Assembly (NCBI GenBank): GCA_947496355.1
Contig: CANMCO010000016.1
Location: 17,464-81,463, forward strand
DNA length: 64,000 bases
From: an uncultured Aquimarina sp.
GTDB lineage: Bacteria > Bacteroidota > Bacteroidia > Flavobacteriales > Flavobacteriaceae
Direction of reading: 5' to 3'
Below, piece by piece: positions 1 to 8,436 of the stretch. Within the stretch, counting starts at the first letter, position 1. Each line of letters starts with the position of its first letter. The position numbers were made by a program, and so were the translations under genes. The notes below the pieces were generated by a model that had not been told where the DNA came from, did no database searches, and was given only the letters and a program-made list of their open reading frames with translations.

Positions 1-280
1 TAATGGTAAGGTCATATACTAGAGACAATCTACCAGAGTTGTATTTATCAAAAACGAAATCTATACTAGCATATAAAATTCCAATTAAGGCCCCAATAAT
101 AGTAAATCCCATTAGGGCTCTTAAGGTTCCTTGGTTTCCACTATATTCTTCAATCACTGTAAAACCAATTTCCTCATCAAGTCCATAATATCTGAATATA
201 GAATACAATGCCATAACAATAGACCAAAAAAGGACTGATTGCCAAAGCAGTTGTAGATATAGGTTCAGGTTACGATTCAT
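1..280 (-). CDS. N-terminal part of a membrane protein, possibly an adenylate/guanylate cyclase (runs off window)
   Basis: The minus strand is open from an ATG at 280 to the window edge, giving 93 residues that begin MNRNLNLYLQLLWQSV. Two hydrophobic stretches are seen, around residues 10-30 and 60-78, so the protein enters the membrane early. The 61-residue plus-strand frame over the same DNA is its shadow. In Bacteroidota, class III cyclases often begin with a small multi-helix membrane domain of this look, but the catalytic part lies outside the window, so the cyclase idea is inference only. It is followed upstream by the LamG-type lipoprotein gene on the same strand, with about 30 bases between them, so the two may be co-transcribed. 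Confidence 0.6.
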   Translation of the reverse strand, partial: MNRNLNLYLQLLWQSVLFWSIVMALYSIFRYYGLDEEIGFTVIEEYSGNQGTLRALMGFTIIGALIGILYASIDFVFDKYNSGRLSLVYDLTI

Positions 281-310
281 GATAGTGGCTTACTATTTAC
301 AAGAGTTTAT

Positions 311-1186
311 TTAAAGTAAAGTGTGTACACCGTTTTCTAAGTTGTACAGGGTAGTGATCTCTGCATCTGTTAAGTTTCTATTAAAAATAGAAAGTTCGTC
401 CATCAAACCAATATATCCCAAGCCTATATAGATATTAGATAGTTCAAGATCCCAGGTAAAGGGAGTTGTGATATTGGATCGGGTACCTTTTAGTTCACCG
501 TTCATATATAGCCGGGCTTCACCTTTTTGAGTATTCAGGTTATAAAAGTTGATTAGTATATGTGTCCATACATCGCCTCCAAAAGGCGGGTTTTTTACTG
601 CTGCTAATTTCGCATTAAAAATAGGATTTTCATTATCAGGGCCTTCTGGATTAGGGTTCCATATATTACGATCTCCAATCACACCCAACCTAAAATCTCT
701 AGGATTGTCTTTGGTAAAATCTACCCATATAGCTGCATCATTATAGCTTACATCTGTAATCTGTATAGGATCACAGTATCCTGGTTTTAAATCTGTACTA
801 GGGTCTAACTGTAACCAAAAAGAAATAGCGCCACTCCAATCATTATTATTGTACAAGATATTATTCTTGCTAGGGTAGTAGATATTGCCTTTGCTTCGCT
901 CTGTGAATAACAAACCATCACCAAAACGTCCTTTTTCCTTTGCTATGCGTATATCTGGTTTATGCAGACCAACTTGAGCAGAATCCCTGGCTTTACGATT
1001 AGGAACGGTGTATAGATGCTTGTCTCCCAAGGCAAAATCAGCATCAACTCCGTTGTCAAAAGAAGCATAAAAAGTAAGTGCTGTTTTTAGATCTGTCTTA
1101 CTAGAATCGGTCTTACAGGAGCTTAACAATAGTACTAAGAAAGCGTTTAGGAGTAAAGGAAATAAGATGTTTTTATTGTACGACAT
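311..1186 (-). CDS. LamG/concanavalin A-like lipoprotein
   Basis: The 291-residue protein starts with a lipoprotein signal peptide: a charged start, the hydrophobic run LLLNAFLVLLLSS, then Cys24. The mature part (about 40-285) has the pattern of a LamG-like jelly-roll domain: a 'fyASFDNGVDADFA' opening, a central WSGAISFWLQ strand, a WTHILINFY strand, LYMNGELKG, and the closing YIGLMDELSIFNRNLTDAEI, which is the classic end of Laminin_G_3 domains. Such domains bind or sit next to carbohydrate, and no catalytic residues are evident. Location is predicted to be membrane-anchored outside the cytoplasm. It lies about 30 bases upstream of the partial membrane-protein gene on the same strand. The specific ligand cannot be told. 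Confidence 0.75.
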   Translation of the reverse strand: MSYNKNILFPLLLNAFLVLLLSSCKTDSSKTDLKTALTFYASFDNGVDADFALGDKHLYTVPNRKARDSAQVGLHKPDIRIAKEKGRFGDGLLFTERSKGNIYYPSKNNILYNNNDWSGAISFWLQLDPSTDLKPGYCDPIQITDVSYNDAAIWVDFTKDNPRDFRLGVIGDRNIWNPNPEGPDNENPIFNAKLAAVKNPPFGGDVWTHILINFYNLNTQKGEARLYMNGELKGTRSNITTPFTWDLELSNIYIGLGYIGLMDELSIFNRNLTDAEITTLYNLENGVHTLL

Positions 1187-1367
1187 GACATGTGTGTTTT
1201 ATGTTTTTAAAGATATAATATTATTATTGTATCTCATAGCGTAATTAAGCTTAGGAGGGTCGGCATTAATTAAGACAAAATATATCACAAATAAGTTTCG
1301 TCTTTATTTAATACATTCTATTAAATCGTTTCGTACATTTATATAACCAATTTAAATACGTTATGCT

Positions 1368-1946
1368 ATGAAAACGATAAGTACGATTTTCGAAAATCCT
1401 GCCGTTACACCAGAATTAGAAAACACTTTTGAAACGATTAAGGAAGAACTTGGTGCACCCTTTGTTCCACATTTTTTTCAAGTATGGGGAGACGCACCAA
1501 TGGCATTACAAGGCATTGTTCCTGCTATGAAATATATACTAGGAAGCGGTGTGTTAGATCGTAAACTAAAGGAGATGATCATGATCGCCATTTCGTCTCT
1601 AAAACATTGCAACTACTGCGAAACAGCACACCAAGTATTTTGTTATAGTATGGGTGCATTACCCGAGCAAATAGAATCATTGGTTAATGCACATACGTTA
1701 CCAGATTCTGATAATCCAAAAGACAAAGCTGCTATTGATTTTGCTGTAAAACTGTCTAAAAAACCAAATTTATCTAGTGAAGAGGATTTTATTACCCTAA
1801 AAACATTAGGCTATTCTAAAGCAGAAATTCTTGAAATTATAGCCATGTCTGGGATGGCGGTTTTTTACAGTCATTTGGCTGATGCTACAAAAATAAATGT
1901 GGATGAAGGTTTTATTGCAGCACTTTCTGATACCGTTGAGGATTAA
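1368..1946 (+). CDS. AhpD-like / carboxymuconolactone decarboxylase-family protein
   Basis: The 192-residue protein is all-helical in appearance and carries the AhpD-type redox motif: Cys81-Asn-Tyr-Cys84 followed by His88 (HCNYCETAH). In this family the CxxC(x3)H set gives alkylhydroperoxidase or general disulfide chemistry. The neighbouring segment LDRKLKEMIMIAISSL is the usual helix before the motif. No signal peptide, so it is probably cytoplasmic. The start at 1368 is the ATG after an AT-rich leader. Its stop overlaps the end of the convergent DUF3307 gene by 4 bases, so the two are transcribed towards each other. The physiological substrate is unknown; peroxide defence is likely from family knowledge only. 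Confidence 0.85.
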   Translation: MKTISTIFENPAVTPELENTFETIKEELGAPFVPHFFQVWGDAPMALQGIVPAMKYILGSGVLDRKLKEMIMIAISSLKHCNYCETAHQVFCYSMGALPEQIESLVNAHTLPDSDNPKDKAAIDFAVKLSKKPNLSSEEDFITLKTLGYSKAEILEIIAMSGMAVFYSHLADATKINVDEGFIAALSDTVED

Positions 1947-2296
1947 AAAAACATCAGGGATTCTCTATTAAGAAAGGTAACATATAGGGTTATCGTATGT
2001 ATCATTTGATCCAATCCCAATACAATGTAGAATATACGCGGAGTTTCTCGGTACTTTGATGTAAGTTTACTCGTGAAAAAGTCTGTAATACCATGCAAAA
2101 CACTATTAATCAATAAATACCCAATAGCAATTTCTAAAGGAAATAATAATAAACTACAGATAAGTAAAATACTAGTGTAAGTTAGTACATGATAGGCAAG
2201 CCATTTGAAGTGGTGGCTTTTGCCCAGCGCCATTTTGGAGGTTTGAAAACCATAATCTCCCATCCAATGTGCTAATAGAATCCAAACAAAGATCAT
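1943..2296 (-). CDS. DUF3307 family membrane protein
   Basis: The 117-residue protein has three to four hydrophobic segments and the hallmarks of DUF3307: an N-terminal LLAHWMGDYGFQT motif, a central HGITDFFTSKL helix and a C-terminal LDQMIHTITLY helix with conserved His, Asp and Gln in membrane surroundings. The function of the family is not known. Family members are often found beside SatD or transposition regulators, but here the neighbour is a convergent AhpD-like gene and there is no such partner. The coding ends overlap by 4 bases. Confidence 0.8.
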   Translation of the reverse strand: MIFVWILLAHWMGDYGFQTSKMALGKSHHFKWLAYHVLTYTSILLICSLLLFPLEIAIGYLLINSVLHGITDFFTSKLTSKYRETPRIFYIVLGLDQMIHTITLYVTFLNRESLMFF

Positions 2297-2529
2297 AGTT
2301 AAAAGATATTAATTCAGACGATTATAACCTAATTGTTAGCATAAAGTTTTTATAATAGTCACAAAAAACGTGAAAAAAAAGCGCAAACTTGATTATATTG
2401 TAATGTGAATCTATTAAAGATTTTCTGATCCTTAAAACGAATTTGCCCTAATCGTTAGAAACCTAATTTTTCAAAATAAAAATCTGTATGGCTTGTACAG
2501 ATAGATATATCCAATATTAATACAATCAG

Positions 2530-4500
2530 ATGTTTCGCACCTTTCGTCATCGATTATTATTTTGGTTTCTGGTTTTCATTAGCTTTAGCTTTGTGATTAT
2601 CATGCTTTCTATTACTTACCTTAAAAAGCGTGAAAAAGTCTTGAAACGTACCGAAGCAATAGAACAATCCTATATTATGCTTCTTAAAAGCGCAAAGGCT
2701 CAACAAGATTTTTTTAGTTATGCTTCAAGAGATCCAAAATTCTTCCGTACGGGTGATAACGAATACCTGGATCAATACCTAAAATTATTAGATAGTACTC
2801 GGTCTTATCTTATGAAGGTTGACTTTGAAGAAGAAGGAGCTCTGGCAGGGGGTGTAGAATTTATTCGTTCAGACATCACAGAGATCGATGCCGTTTTCTT
2901 AGAGCTTATAGAACAAATTCAGGCTAGAGGGTACAAGAATTTCAATCTTGAAGGAACGATGAGAAAAGATGCGCATTGGCTCGAAGGTATTAATGAGATT
3001 GCTACAGAAGATATTCTATACCTTAGACGGTATGAGAAGGATTATATTATGCGTAATGAATCTGTTTACGTAACTAGACTTACGCAATTAGTAGATAAAC
3101 TTGCTCAAGAAACTGTTGCAAACAGGAGGATCTCTAAAGCTAGAAAGAGTGAAATATTATCCTATTTATTGGGGTATCGAGATAAGTTTTTGCAATTAGT
3201 AGAATTAGATCAGCGAATCGGAATTAGGGACAATTCTGGTTTAAAACAGAAATTGGATCAAACAATCACCATATGCGAAGCCGATTTTAGCAGCATAGTA
3301 CTTTATACGCAAGAATGGGCAGACGCAGAATTCAAACAGCTTACTGCTTCTTTCGGAGTGATTTCGGTTTTACTTATGATCATAAGTGTATGGATAAGTT
3401 CTATGATTTCTAAGAAAATCACCAAACCGCTTACAGAACTTACCATGCACATTACACGATTTGTGGATAGTAATTTCACATTAGAAACAGAACATCCTGT
3501 TGTGCGTACAGATGATGAAATAGGCAGTCTTACCAGAAACTTTTCTTTCCTTAAAGATGAAGTAATCTCCCGACTCAAGTTTTTTAAACAAAAAGTAGAT
3601 GAACGTACTACAGAATTGGCAAATGCCAATAAAAAATTAATCCGTCTTAGTAAAGCAAACAGCCGTTTTGTGCCTCAGGAATTTTTGCAGAACCTGGGTA
3701 GAGATAGTATTGAGCAGGTTCAACTTGGCGATCAGGTAGAGCGGGAAATGACGGTAATATTTACAGACATTCGTGAATTCACCAAAATCTCTGAGTCCCT
3801 TAGTCCACAAGAGAATTTTGATTTCCTGAACGGATATCTAAGTGGTATAGTCCCTATAATAAGGCGTAACGGAGGGTTTATTGATAAATTTATTGGTGAC
3901 TCGGTAATGGCATTGTTTCCAGAAAATCCTGATCATGCCATACAAACTGTTTTTGAGTTTGAAGATTTCCTTGATGATTTTAATCAGAAACTGAAAAAGG
4001 AAAATAAACTTCCAATAGAAGTGGGTACAGGTATTCATACCGGAAACCTAATTTTGGGAACAATAGGACATGACCATAGGTTAGAAACTACAGTAATCTC
4101 TGATGCGGTTAATACATCGTCAAGGGTAGAAGGATTAACTAAGTATTACGAGGCAAAAATTATAGGTACGGAAGCCACACTATCTAAGTTGAAGAAAAAA
4201 TCTTCCTTTAAGTATCGATTTTTGGATAAAGTAAATGTAAAAGGAAAATCAAAGACTCTTTCAGTATATGAATTCTTATCGCCTAGGGAAGAAACCAAGA
4301 TTTCTTATTTAAAAACCTACAATGAAGCGGTAAAACATATAAAAAATAAGGAAATAGCTGAAGCATCGGTTATTTTTTCAGAATTACACACAAAATATCC
4401 CGAAGACAGGGCCGTAGCTATCTTTATGGATCGATGCCAGAGCTTCCTTGATAAAAAAACGGCAACATGGGATGAAATAACGCAAATGATAAGTAAGTAA
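2530..4500 (+). CDS. HAMP-domain class III adenylate/guanylate cyclase
   Basis: The 656-residue protein has a first membrane helix at about 9-29, a roughly 240-residue extracytoplasmic helical sensor region, a second helix at about 275-295, a HAMP domain (about 296-348, TKPLTELTMHI), a short coiled coil (KVDERTTELANANKKL), and a class III cyclase domain (about 395-560). Cyclase metal ligands are seen in IFTDIREFT and in FIGDSVMALFP, and the transition-state Asn/Arg in NTSSRVEGL. A C-terminal 60-70 residues look helical and TPR-like (EASVIFSELHTKYPEDRA). It should make a cyclic nucleotide in response to an outside cue. The sthA gene starts 32 bases downstream, so the two may share a transcript. 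Whether the product is cAMP or cGMP cannot be decided. Confidence 0.9.
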   Translation: MFRTFRHRLLFWFLVFISFSFVIIMLSITYLKKREKVLKRTEAIEQSYIMLLKSAKAQQDFFSYASRDPKFFRTGDNEYLDQYLKLLDSTRSYLMKVDFEEEGALAGGVEFIRSDITEIDAVFLELIEQIQARGYKNFNLEGTMRKDAHWLEGINEIATEDILYLRRYEKDYIMRNESVYVTRLTQLVDKLAQETVANRRISKARKSEILSYLLGYRDKFLQLVELDQRIGIRDNSGLKQKLDQTITICEADFSSIVLYTQEWADAEFKQLTASFGVISVLLMIISVWISSMISKKITKPLTELTMHITRFVDSNFTLETEHPVVRTDDEIGSLTRNFSFLKDEVISRLKFFKQKVDERTTELANANKKLIRLSKANSRFVPQEFLQNLGRDSIEQVQLGDQVEREMTVIFTDIREFTKISESLSPQENFDFLNGYLSGIVPIIRRNGGFIDKFIGDSVMALFPENPDHAIQTVFEFEDFLDDFNQKLKKENKLPIEVGTGIHTGNLILGTIGHDHRLETTVISDAVNTSSRVEGLTKYYEAKIIGTEATLSKLKKKSSFKYRFLDKVNVKGKSKTLSVYEFLSPREETKISYLKTYNEAVKHIKNKEIAEASVIFSELHTKYPEDRAVAIFMDRCQSFLDKKTATWDEITQMISK

Positions 4501-4531
4501 GCATTAGAATAATATTAACTAAATATAAAAA

Positions 4532-5959
4532 ATGGCGAAGAAATACGATCTAGTTGTCATTGGCTCAGGGCCAGCTGGCGAAAAGGCAGCTGCAAAAGCA
4601 GCATACTTTGGTTATAAAGTAGCTCTTATAGAAAAAGAGCGTAGTAAATTTGGTGGGGCAGGTGTTCAGACAGGTACGCTACCTTCAAAAACATTAAAAG
4701 AAACTGCACTGTATTTATCCGGAATATATCAAAAAGGGGTATTTGGAGTGGATAAGGAAGTAGGAAGAGAAACAGGAGTTCATGATTTCTTATATAGAAA
4801 GAATGTAGTAACTAATCACATGAATAAAACCGTTAGGCATAATCTCGAAAAACACGGAATCGACATTTATGAAGGTTTTGCCAGTTTTATAGATCCTAAT
4901 CATATTAAAATATCCGGTGAGCTAGAACAAATTCTGGAAAGTAAGTACATTCTAATTGCTACGGGTTCATACCCGTATCATCCTCCACATATCCCATTTG
5001 ATAATACACGTGTACTGGATTCTGATACTATTTTGAATATTACAAAATTCCCCAAATCCATTTGCGTTTTAGGAGCCGGAGTAATAGGCTGTGAATATGC
5101 TACCATTTTTGGAGCAATGGGTGTAAAAACTTTTGTTGTAAATGATCACGATAAGATTCTTGGCTTTTTGGATAGCGAAATTTCTGAAGCCTTAGTAGAT
5201 CAGATGAAGAAAAATGAGATTAAAATTTTGTTCAACAATTCCGTTACAGAATTTGAACCACAAGATGATGATAAACCTCTTAAGCTAATTCTGCGATCCG
5301 GACAGATTCTTAATGTAGATATGTTTTTGTTTGCTGCAGGGCGTAGTGGCAACATCAAAGGCCTTAATTGTGATGAGATTGGTCTTAAAACAGGAAAACG
5401 CGAGACAGTTTTGGTGAATGACAAATTTCAAACTAATCTCCCTAATATATATGCCGTTGGAGATGTAATAGGGTTTCCAGCTTTAGCAAGTACCAGTATG
5501 GAACAAGGACGTATTGCTATAACTCATATGTTTGACACAGGTGATTTAGAAACACTTGCTGATATTTTTCCCTACGGAATATATACAGTGCCCGAAGTTT
5601 CTATGGTTGGTATCACCGAAGAACAAGCTAAGGGTACAAAGATTGATTATGGAGTAGGGTATAGCTATTATCGTGATACAGCCAGAGGTATGATTATGGG
5701 AGATACTGATAATGGCTACCTGAAATTAATTTTTGACAAAAGTACCAGAGTTATTTTGGGAGTTCACATTATGGGACATTTTGCTACCGAGTTGATTCAC
5801 TACGGTATGCAACTAGTACAGGAAAAGAAAACGCTGGATAAACTAATTGCTACCGTATTTAATTATCCAACATTACATAGTTTGTATAAATATGCCTGCT
5901 ATGATGGATTAGGTAATATATCTGGTAAAAAAGTAAAAAAGGCAGGAGAGCTGATCTAA
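4532..5959 (+). CDS. sthA: Soluble pyridine nucleotide transhydrogenase (Si-specific NAD(P)(+) transhydrogenase)
   Basis: The 475-residue flavoprotein has the N-terminal FAD-binding GSGPAGEKAA motif (residues 11-20), a second GAGVIGCEYATIFGAMG nucleotide-binding motif, the AVGDVIGFPALAS FAD motif and a C-terminal dimerisation domain (FNYPTLHSLYKYA). It matches SthA rather than dihydrolipoyl dehydrogenase: PYGIYTVPEVSMVG is as in SthA, and the disulfide site of the dehydrogenases is replaced by GGAGVQTGTLPSK, which has no Cys. It transfers hydride between NADPH and NAD in the cytoplasm and so balances the two pools. It sits 32 bases after the cyclase gene and ends at a likely terminator. Mercuric reductase or lipoamide dehydrogenase is ruled out by the missing Cys pair. 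Confidence 0.88.
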   Translation: MAKKYDLVVIGSGPAGEKAAAKAAYFGYKVALIEKERSKFGGAGVQTGTLPSKTLKETALYLSGIYQKGVFGVDKEVGRETGVHDFLYRKNVVTNHMNKTVRHNLEKHGIDIYEGFASFIDPNHIKISGELEQILESKYILIATGSYPYHPPHIPFDNTRVLDSDTILNITKFPKSICVLGAGVIGCEYATIFGAMGVKTFVVNDHDKILGFLDSEISEALVDQMKKNEIKILFNNSVTEFEPQDDDKPLKLILRSGQILNVDMFLFAAGRSGNIKGLNCDEIGLKTGKRETVLVNDKFQTNLPNIYAVGDVIGFPALASTSMEQGRIAITHMFDTGDLETLADIFPYGIYTVPEVSMVGITEEQAKGTKIDYGVGYSYYRDTARGMIMGDTDNGYLKLIFDKSTRVILGVHIMGHFATELIHYGMQLVQEKKTLDKLIATVFNYPTLHSLYKYACYDGLGNISGKKVKKAGELI

Positions 5960-5964
5960 TAACA

Positions 5965-6008
5965 AAACAACCTACTACATAGTGTAATAGGTTGTTTCAT
6001 ACTTTTTA
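5965..6008 (+). terminator. Rho-independent terminator after sthA
   Basis: A 14-base stem with one mismatch (AAACAACCTACTAC pairing with GTAATAGGTTGTTT) closes a five-base loop and is followed by CATACTTTTT. It stands between the ends of sthA and the convergent lipoprotein gene. It may work in both directions. Confidence 0.65.
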
Positions 6009-6024
6009 CTAATAGCCTATTGGT

Positions 6025-6753
6025 TTAGAAAGTTATCCTTCCTGTGCCAATGTTTCCGCTATAATAATTATCCCATCCGCTTCCGCTATCGTTATCCAAC
6101 CAAACATTAGGATACGACCAGAATTGAGAGAATCCTTGCGCAGGTAACGTTTGATCACTAGTCCATAATTGTACTACAAACTGAGTGATAAACCATCCAT
6201 CAGTACCTTTTAGATACACTCGCCCATAATCAACTTCTACCCATTCTACAGCCTCTCCTGGAAAGGAAGCTTTAAATAAATATGCATCCCAACCACCTTC
6301 TCGGTCGTCACCAGAATTATCCATCCAATTAAAAGGAGGTGTATAACCACCTTTACTTGTGGTAAAACGAATATAAGCCCCAACATCACCATCGGTATCA
6401 TTGTTGGATTGATGTCCTGTATAGGTCCATACACGGTAAAACCACTCTGTGCTAAATGCTTTGTCTTGCACTGGTTGTTTACTGATATAGCTATCTACAG
6501 CAAGATTAAATTTAAGCATTGCTTCTTCTTTACTGACATCTTTATCAAAATGCATTTTCAGAACAGGAAGATTAGACTTTGATTTTAGATCTAGTACTTC
6601 GTCATTACTGCCAGTGGTGCTTTTGAACCCTTCTTCTACATCAACGATTTGGTCAATTTCGGTTTCCTCTACATCAGATTTCTCACATGATACAATAAAA
6701 AGCACTCCGATTATCAAAGCTGCTAAGGTTTTAAGATTTTGAATTTTTTTCAT
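6025..6753 (-). CDS. Secreted lipoprotein of unknown function
   Basis: The 242-residue protein begins with a lipoprotein signal (AALIIGVLFIVSC, lipid Cys23). A linker rich in acidic residues follows (24-60), then a short helical region with DKDVSKEEAMLKFNLAVDSY, and a C-terminal domain from about 100 that looks like a beta-sandwich: WFYRVWTYTGHQSNNDTDG, DVGAYIRF, WDAYLF, DYGRVYLKG, WFITQFVVQLW, and a very Trp/Asp-rich end. The pattern recalls PLAT/LH2-like sandwiches, but I cannot assign it with certainty. Predicted to be on the cell surface. It is transcribed towards sthA, and upstream lies a 377-base gap. Confidence 0.65.
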   Translation of the reverse strand: MKKIQNLKTLAALIIGVLFIVSCEKSDVEETEIDQIVDVEEGFKSTTGSNDEVLDLKSKSNLPVLKMHFDKDVSKEEAMLKFNLAVDSYISKQPVQDKAFSTEWFYRVWTYTGHQSNNDTDGDVGAYIRFTTSKGGYTPPFNWMDNSGDDREGGWDAYLFKASFPGEAVEWVEVDYGRVYLKGTDGWFITQFVVQLWTSDQTLPAQGFSQFWSYPNVWLDNDSGSGWDNYYSGNIGTGRITF

Positions 6754-7130
6754 TGGTTTTAATTTTATAATTAATACTTAATTAGTTAGTTGATAAGCCC
6801 CCTCTTTATCTGCCGGCTAGAAAAGATATCTTTTCAACTCTGAGAGCAAATGTATAGGCATTATCATAACCAAATAAGAGGTCTATCTCCCTATTTAATC
6901 TGTTTTCACCCCTCTTTCTGGGGGATATTACACCCTAAAAAAAACACGTATGCTTCTGTTTAACAAGTGATTATAAAATTAAATTTATATTGAGTAACAC
7001 GAAATACTCATTGCAAGTAACTTAATTCTTTTTGATATTTTATTAAGGAAAACCACATCACTAATAAATATATTGATTAGTACCTGTAAAAAAGAATAAT
7101 TATATATTTGGGCCTTGTAAAAATAAAAAC
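6754..7130. other. Intergenic region between two divergent genes
   Basis: This 377-base AT-rich stretch lies between the divergent lipoprotein gene (start 6753) and the beta-barrel gene (start 7131). It should hold both promoters. A C/G-run pair, CACCCCTCTTTCTGGGGGAT near 6907-6926, followed by CACCCTAAAAAAAACA, is the most unusual part. No gene was found. Confidence 0.5.
7103..7110 (+). promoter_or_regulatory. Bacteroidota-type -7 box
   Basis: TATATTTG matches the TAnnTTTG -7 element used by the primary sigma factor of Bacteroidota and stands about 20 bases before the GTG start of the beta-barrel gene. No clear -33 box was recognised. Confidence 0.4.
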
Positions 7131-8057
7131 GTGATTACTTTGAAGCATTTTTATCTACTTATCAGTTTATATCTTATTTCTCAATCTTTTTTTGCTCAAG
7201 ATTATGTAGATCTTGTTAAAATTAACTACGGTACTATTTTAGATGCAGGTTTTGAAGGTAGTGATGCCAAAACCAATGTTACCTTATTTGATGTAGGAAT
7301 AACGTATCCTATCCCTATAAATGAAAAGATCACAGTAATTACTGGATTGGATTATGTTCAACATGGATTGGATTTGTCTCCCGATGCAGAAACCACAATG
7401 TTAAACAATATTACCCTAAAAGCTGGGCTTAATATTAAACATAATGACAAGTGGTCCGGAACCTATGTACTTCTACCAAAAATTGCTAGTCAGGACTTGC
7501 ATACCAATGGAGATCATTTCTTTTTTGGAGGTTTGGCGTTACTTAAATATCAAAAGAGTGAGCGCATGCAATATCGTTTTGGAGCTTATGCTACTAGTGA
7601 AGGTTTTGGAACCTTTTTAACTCCTATTCTGGGATTGTATTATCTAAGCGAAGGAGAAAAGTGGGAGGTATCTGCAAGTTTACCAATTAATGCAGATGTA
7701 AATCATCGTTTTAATGATGCCATAGCTGTTGGGCTGGGCTTTCAGGCTTTTGTGCGATCATTTAGCCTAGAACGTGAAGCAAGTAGCACAGAACTATATA
7801 CCCAAATGTCTAATATAGAATTTGGTCCATATTTACAACACGGTTTTATGAATCAAAGTATATTGGTGCGCTTGCAAGCTGGATACTCTACTGCTTCTTA
7901 TGAAGTATTTGCAGAAGGGGACACTTTACCGATTCGTGTTTCAGCTTTTGAATTTGGTGATGATCGTAATTTACTTAATCCAGAAATGACGGGTAACTTG
8001 TTTATAAGAGTAGGGGTGACTTATCGTTTTCATTTAGATAAAAAGAAAGAGGATTAG
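7131..8057 (+). CDS. DUF6268-type outer-membrane beta-barrel protein
   Basis: The 308-residue frame begins at a GTG; the signal peptide ITLKHFYLLISLYLISQSFFAQ fits directly behind it, which supports this start. The mature part alternates polar and hydrophobic residues in strands (for example LFDVGITYPIPINEKITVITGLDY, given here as its two halves in the frame) and ends with FIRVGVTYRFHL, a typical C-terminal outer-membrane strand. The layout agrees with the DUF6268 group of Flavobacteriia. It likely forms a barrel in the outer membrane; what it carries is unknown. A -7-like TATATTTG lies just upstream. Confidence 0.7.
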   Translation: MITLKHFYLLISLYLISQSFFAQDYVDLVKINYGTILDAGFEGSDAKTNVTLFDVGITYPIPINEKITVITGLDYVQHGLDLSPDAETTMLNNITLKAGLNIKHNDKWSGTYVLLPKIASQDLHTNGDHFFFGGLALLKYQKSERMQYRFGAYATSEGFGTFLTPILGLYYLSEGEKWEVSASLPINADVNHRFNDAIAVGLGFQAFVRSFSLEREASSTELYTQMSNIEFGPYLQHGFMNQSILVRLQAGYSTASYEVFAEGDTLPIRVSAFEFGDDRNLLNPEMTGNLFIRVGVTYRFHLDKKKED

Positions 8058-8097
8058 CTGATTCTAATCTAGCATTTTCTAATTGCATTTTGATAAT

Positions 8098-8128
8098 TGT
8101 TAAACTTTATCATTTTGCCGTATATTTA
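8098..8128 (+). promoter_or_regulatory. Possible promoter for the Fe-S protein gene
   Basis: A TTG at 8098 and TATATTTA at 8121-8128, about 20 bases apart, resemble the -33 and -7 boxes of Bacteroidota promoters. They stand about 50 bases before the ATG at 8177. This also argues against the longer reading that would start at 8090. Confidence 0.35.
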
Positions 8129-8176
8129 AAGTACATAATTCATTTCAATAAATATCACACTTTAAATCATATTGCT

Positions 8177-8410
8177 ATGTCAACAAATGAAATTAGAAAA
8201 GAATATACCAATGGAGAATTAACCATAGTATGGAAACCTGGAAAATGTATTCATTCTGGTATTTGTGTAAATACTTTACCAGACGTATACCATCCAAAAG
8301 AAAAGCCTTGGATACAACCTGAACACTCTAGCACGGCCATGCTAAAAAGTCAAATACATAAATGTCCTTCAGGTGCTTTAACATATTTCATGAATAAGGA
8401 TAGCAAATAA
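8177..8410 (+). CDS. YjdI/Fer4_19-like (4Fe-4S) mono-cluster protein
   Basis: The 77-residue protein contains a first group of Cys, GKCIHSGICVNTLPDVY, and a later HKCPSGALTY, which are the cluster ligands of the Fer4_19/YjdI family. A frame from 8090 adds 29 residues with no family likeness, so I take the ATG at 8177, which follows the likely promoter. It is a small cytoplasmic iron-sulfur protein; the redox partner is not known. In other bacteria such proteins are often coupled to a small N-acetyltransferase (YjdJ), which is not seen here. Confidence 0.85.
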   Translation: MSTNEIRKEYTNGELTIVWKPGKCIHSGICVNTLPDVYHPKEKPWIQPEHSSTAMLKSQIHKCPSGALTYFMNKDSK

Positions 8411-8436
8411 TAGGATTTTTAAAAACTATGCTGTTA

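Noticed and set aside
3..188. 61-residue plus-strand frame
   Set aside because: It lies opposite the membrane-protein frame that is open on the minus strand from 280 to the window edge and has hydrophobic helices; the plus frame has no family likeness and is the shadow.
4532..5959. Dihydrolipoyl dehydrogenase or mercuric reductase
   Set aside because: The disulfide Cys pair is missing and the C-terminal motifs agree with SthA.
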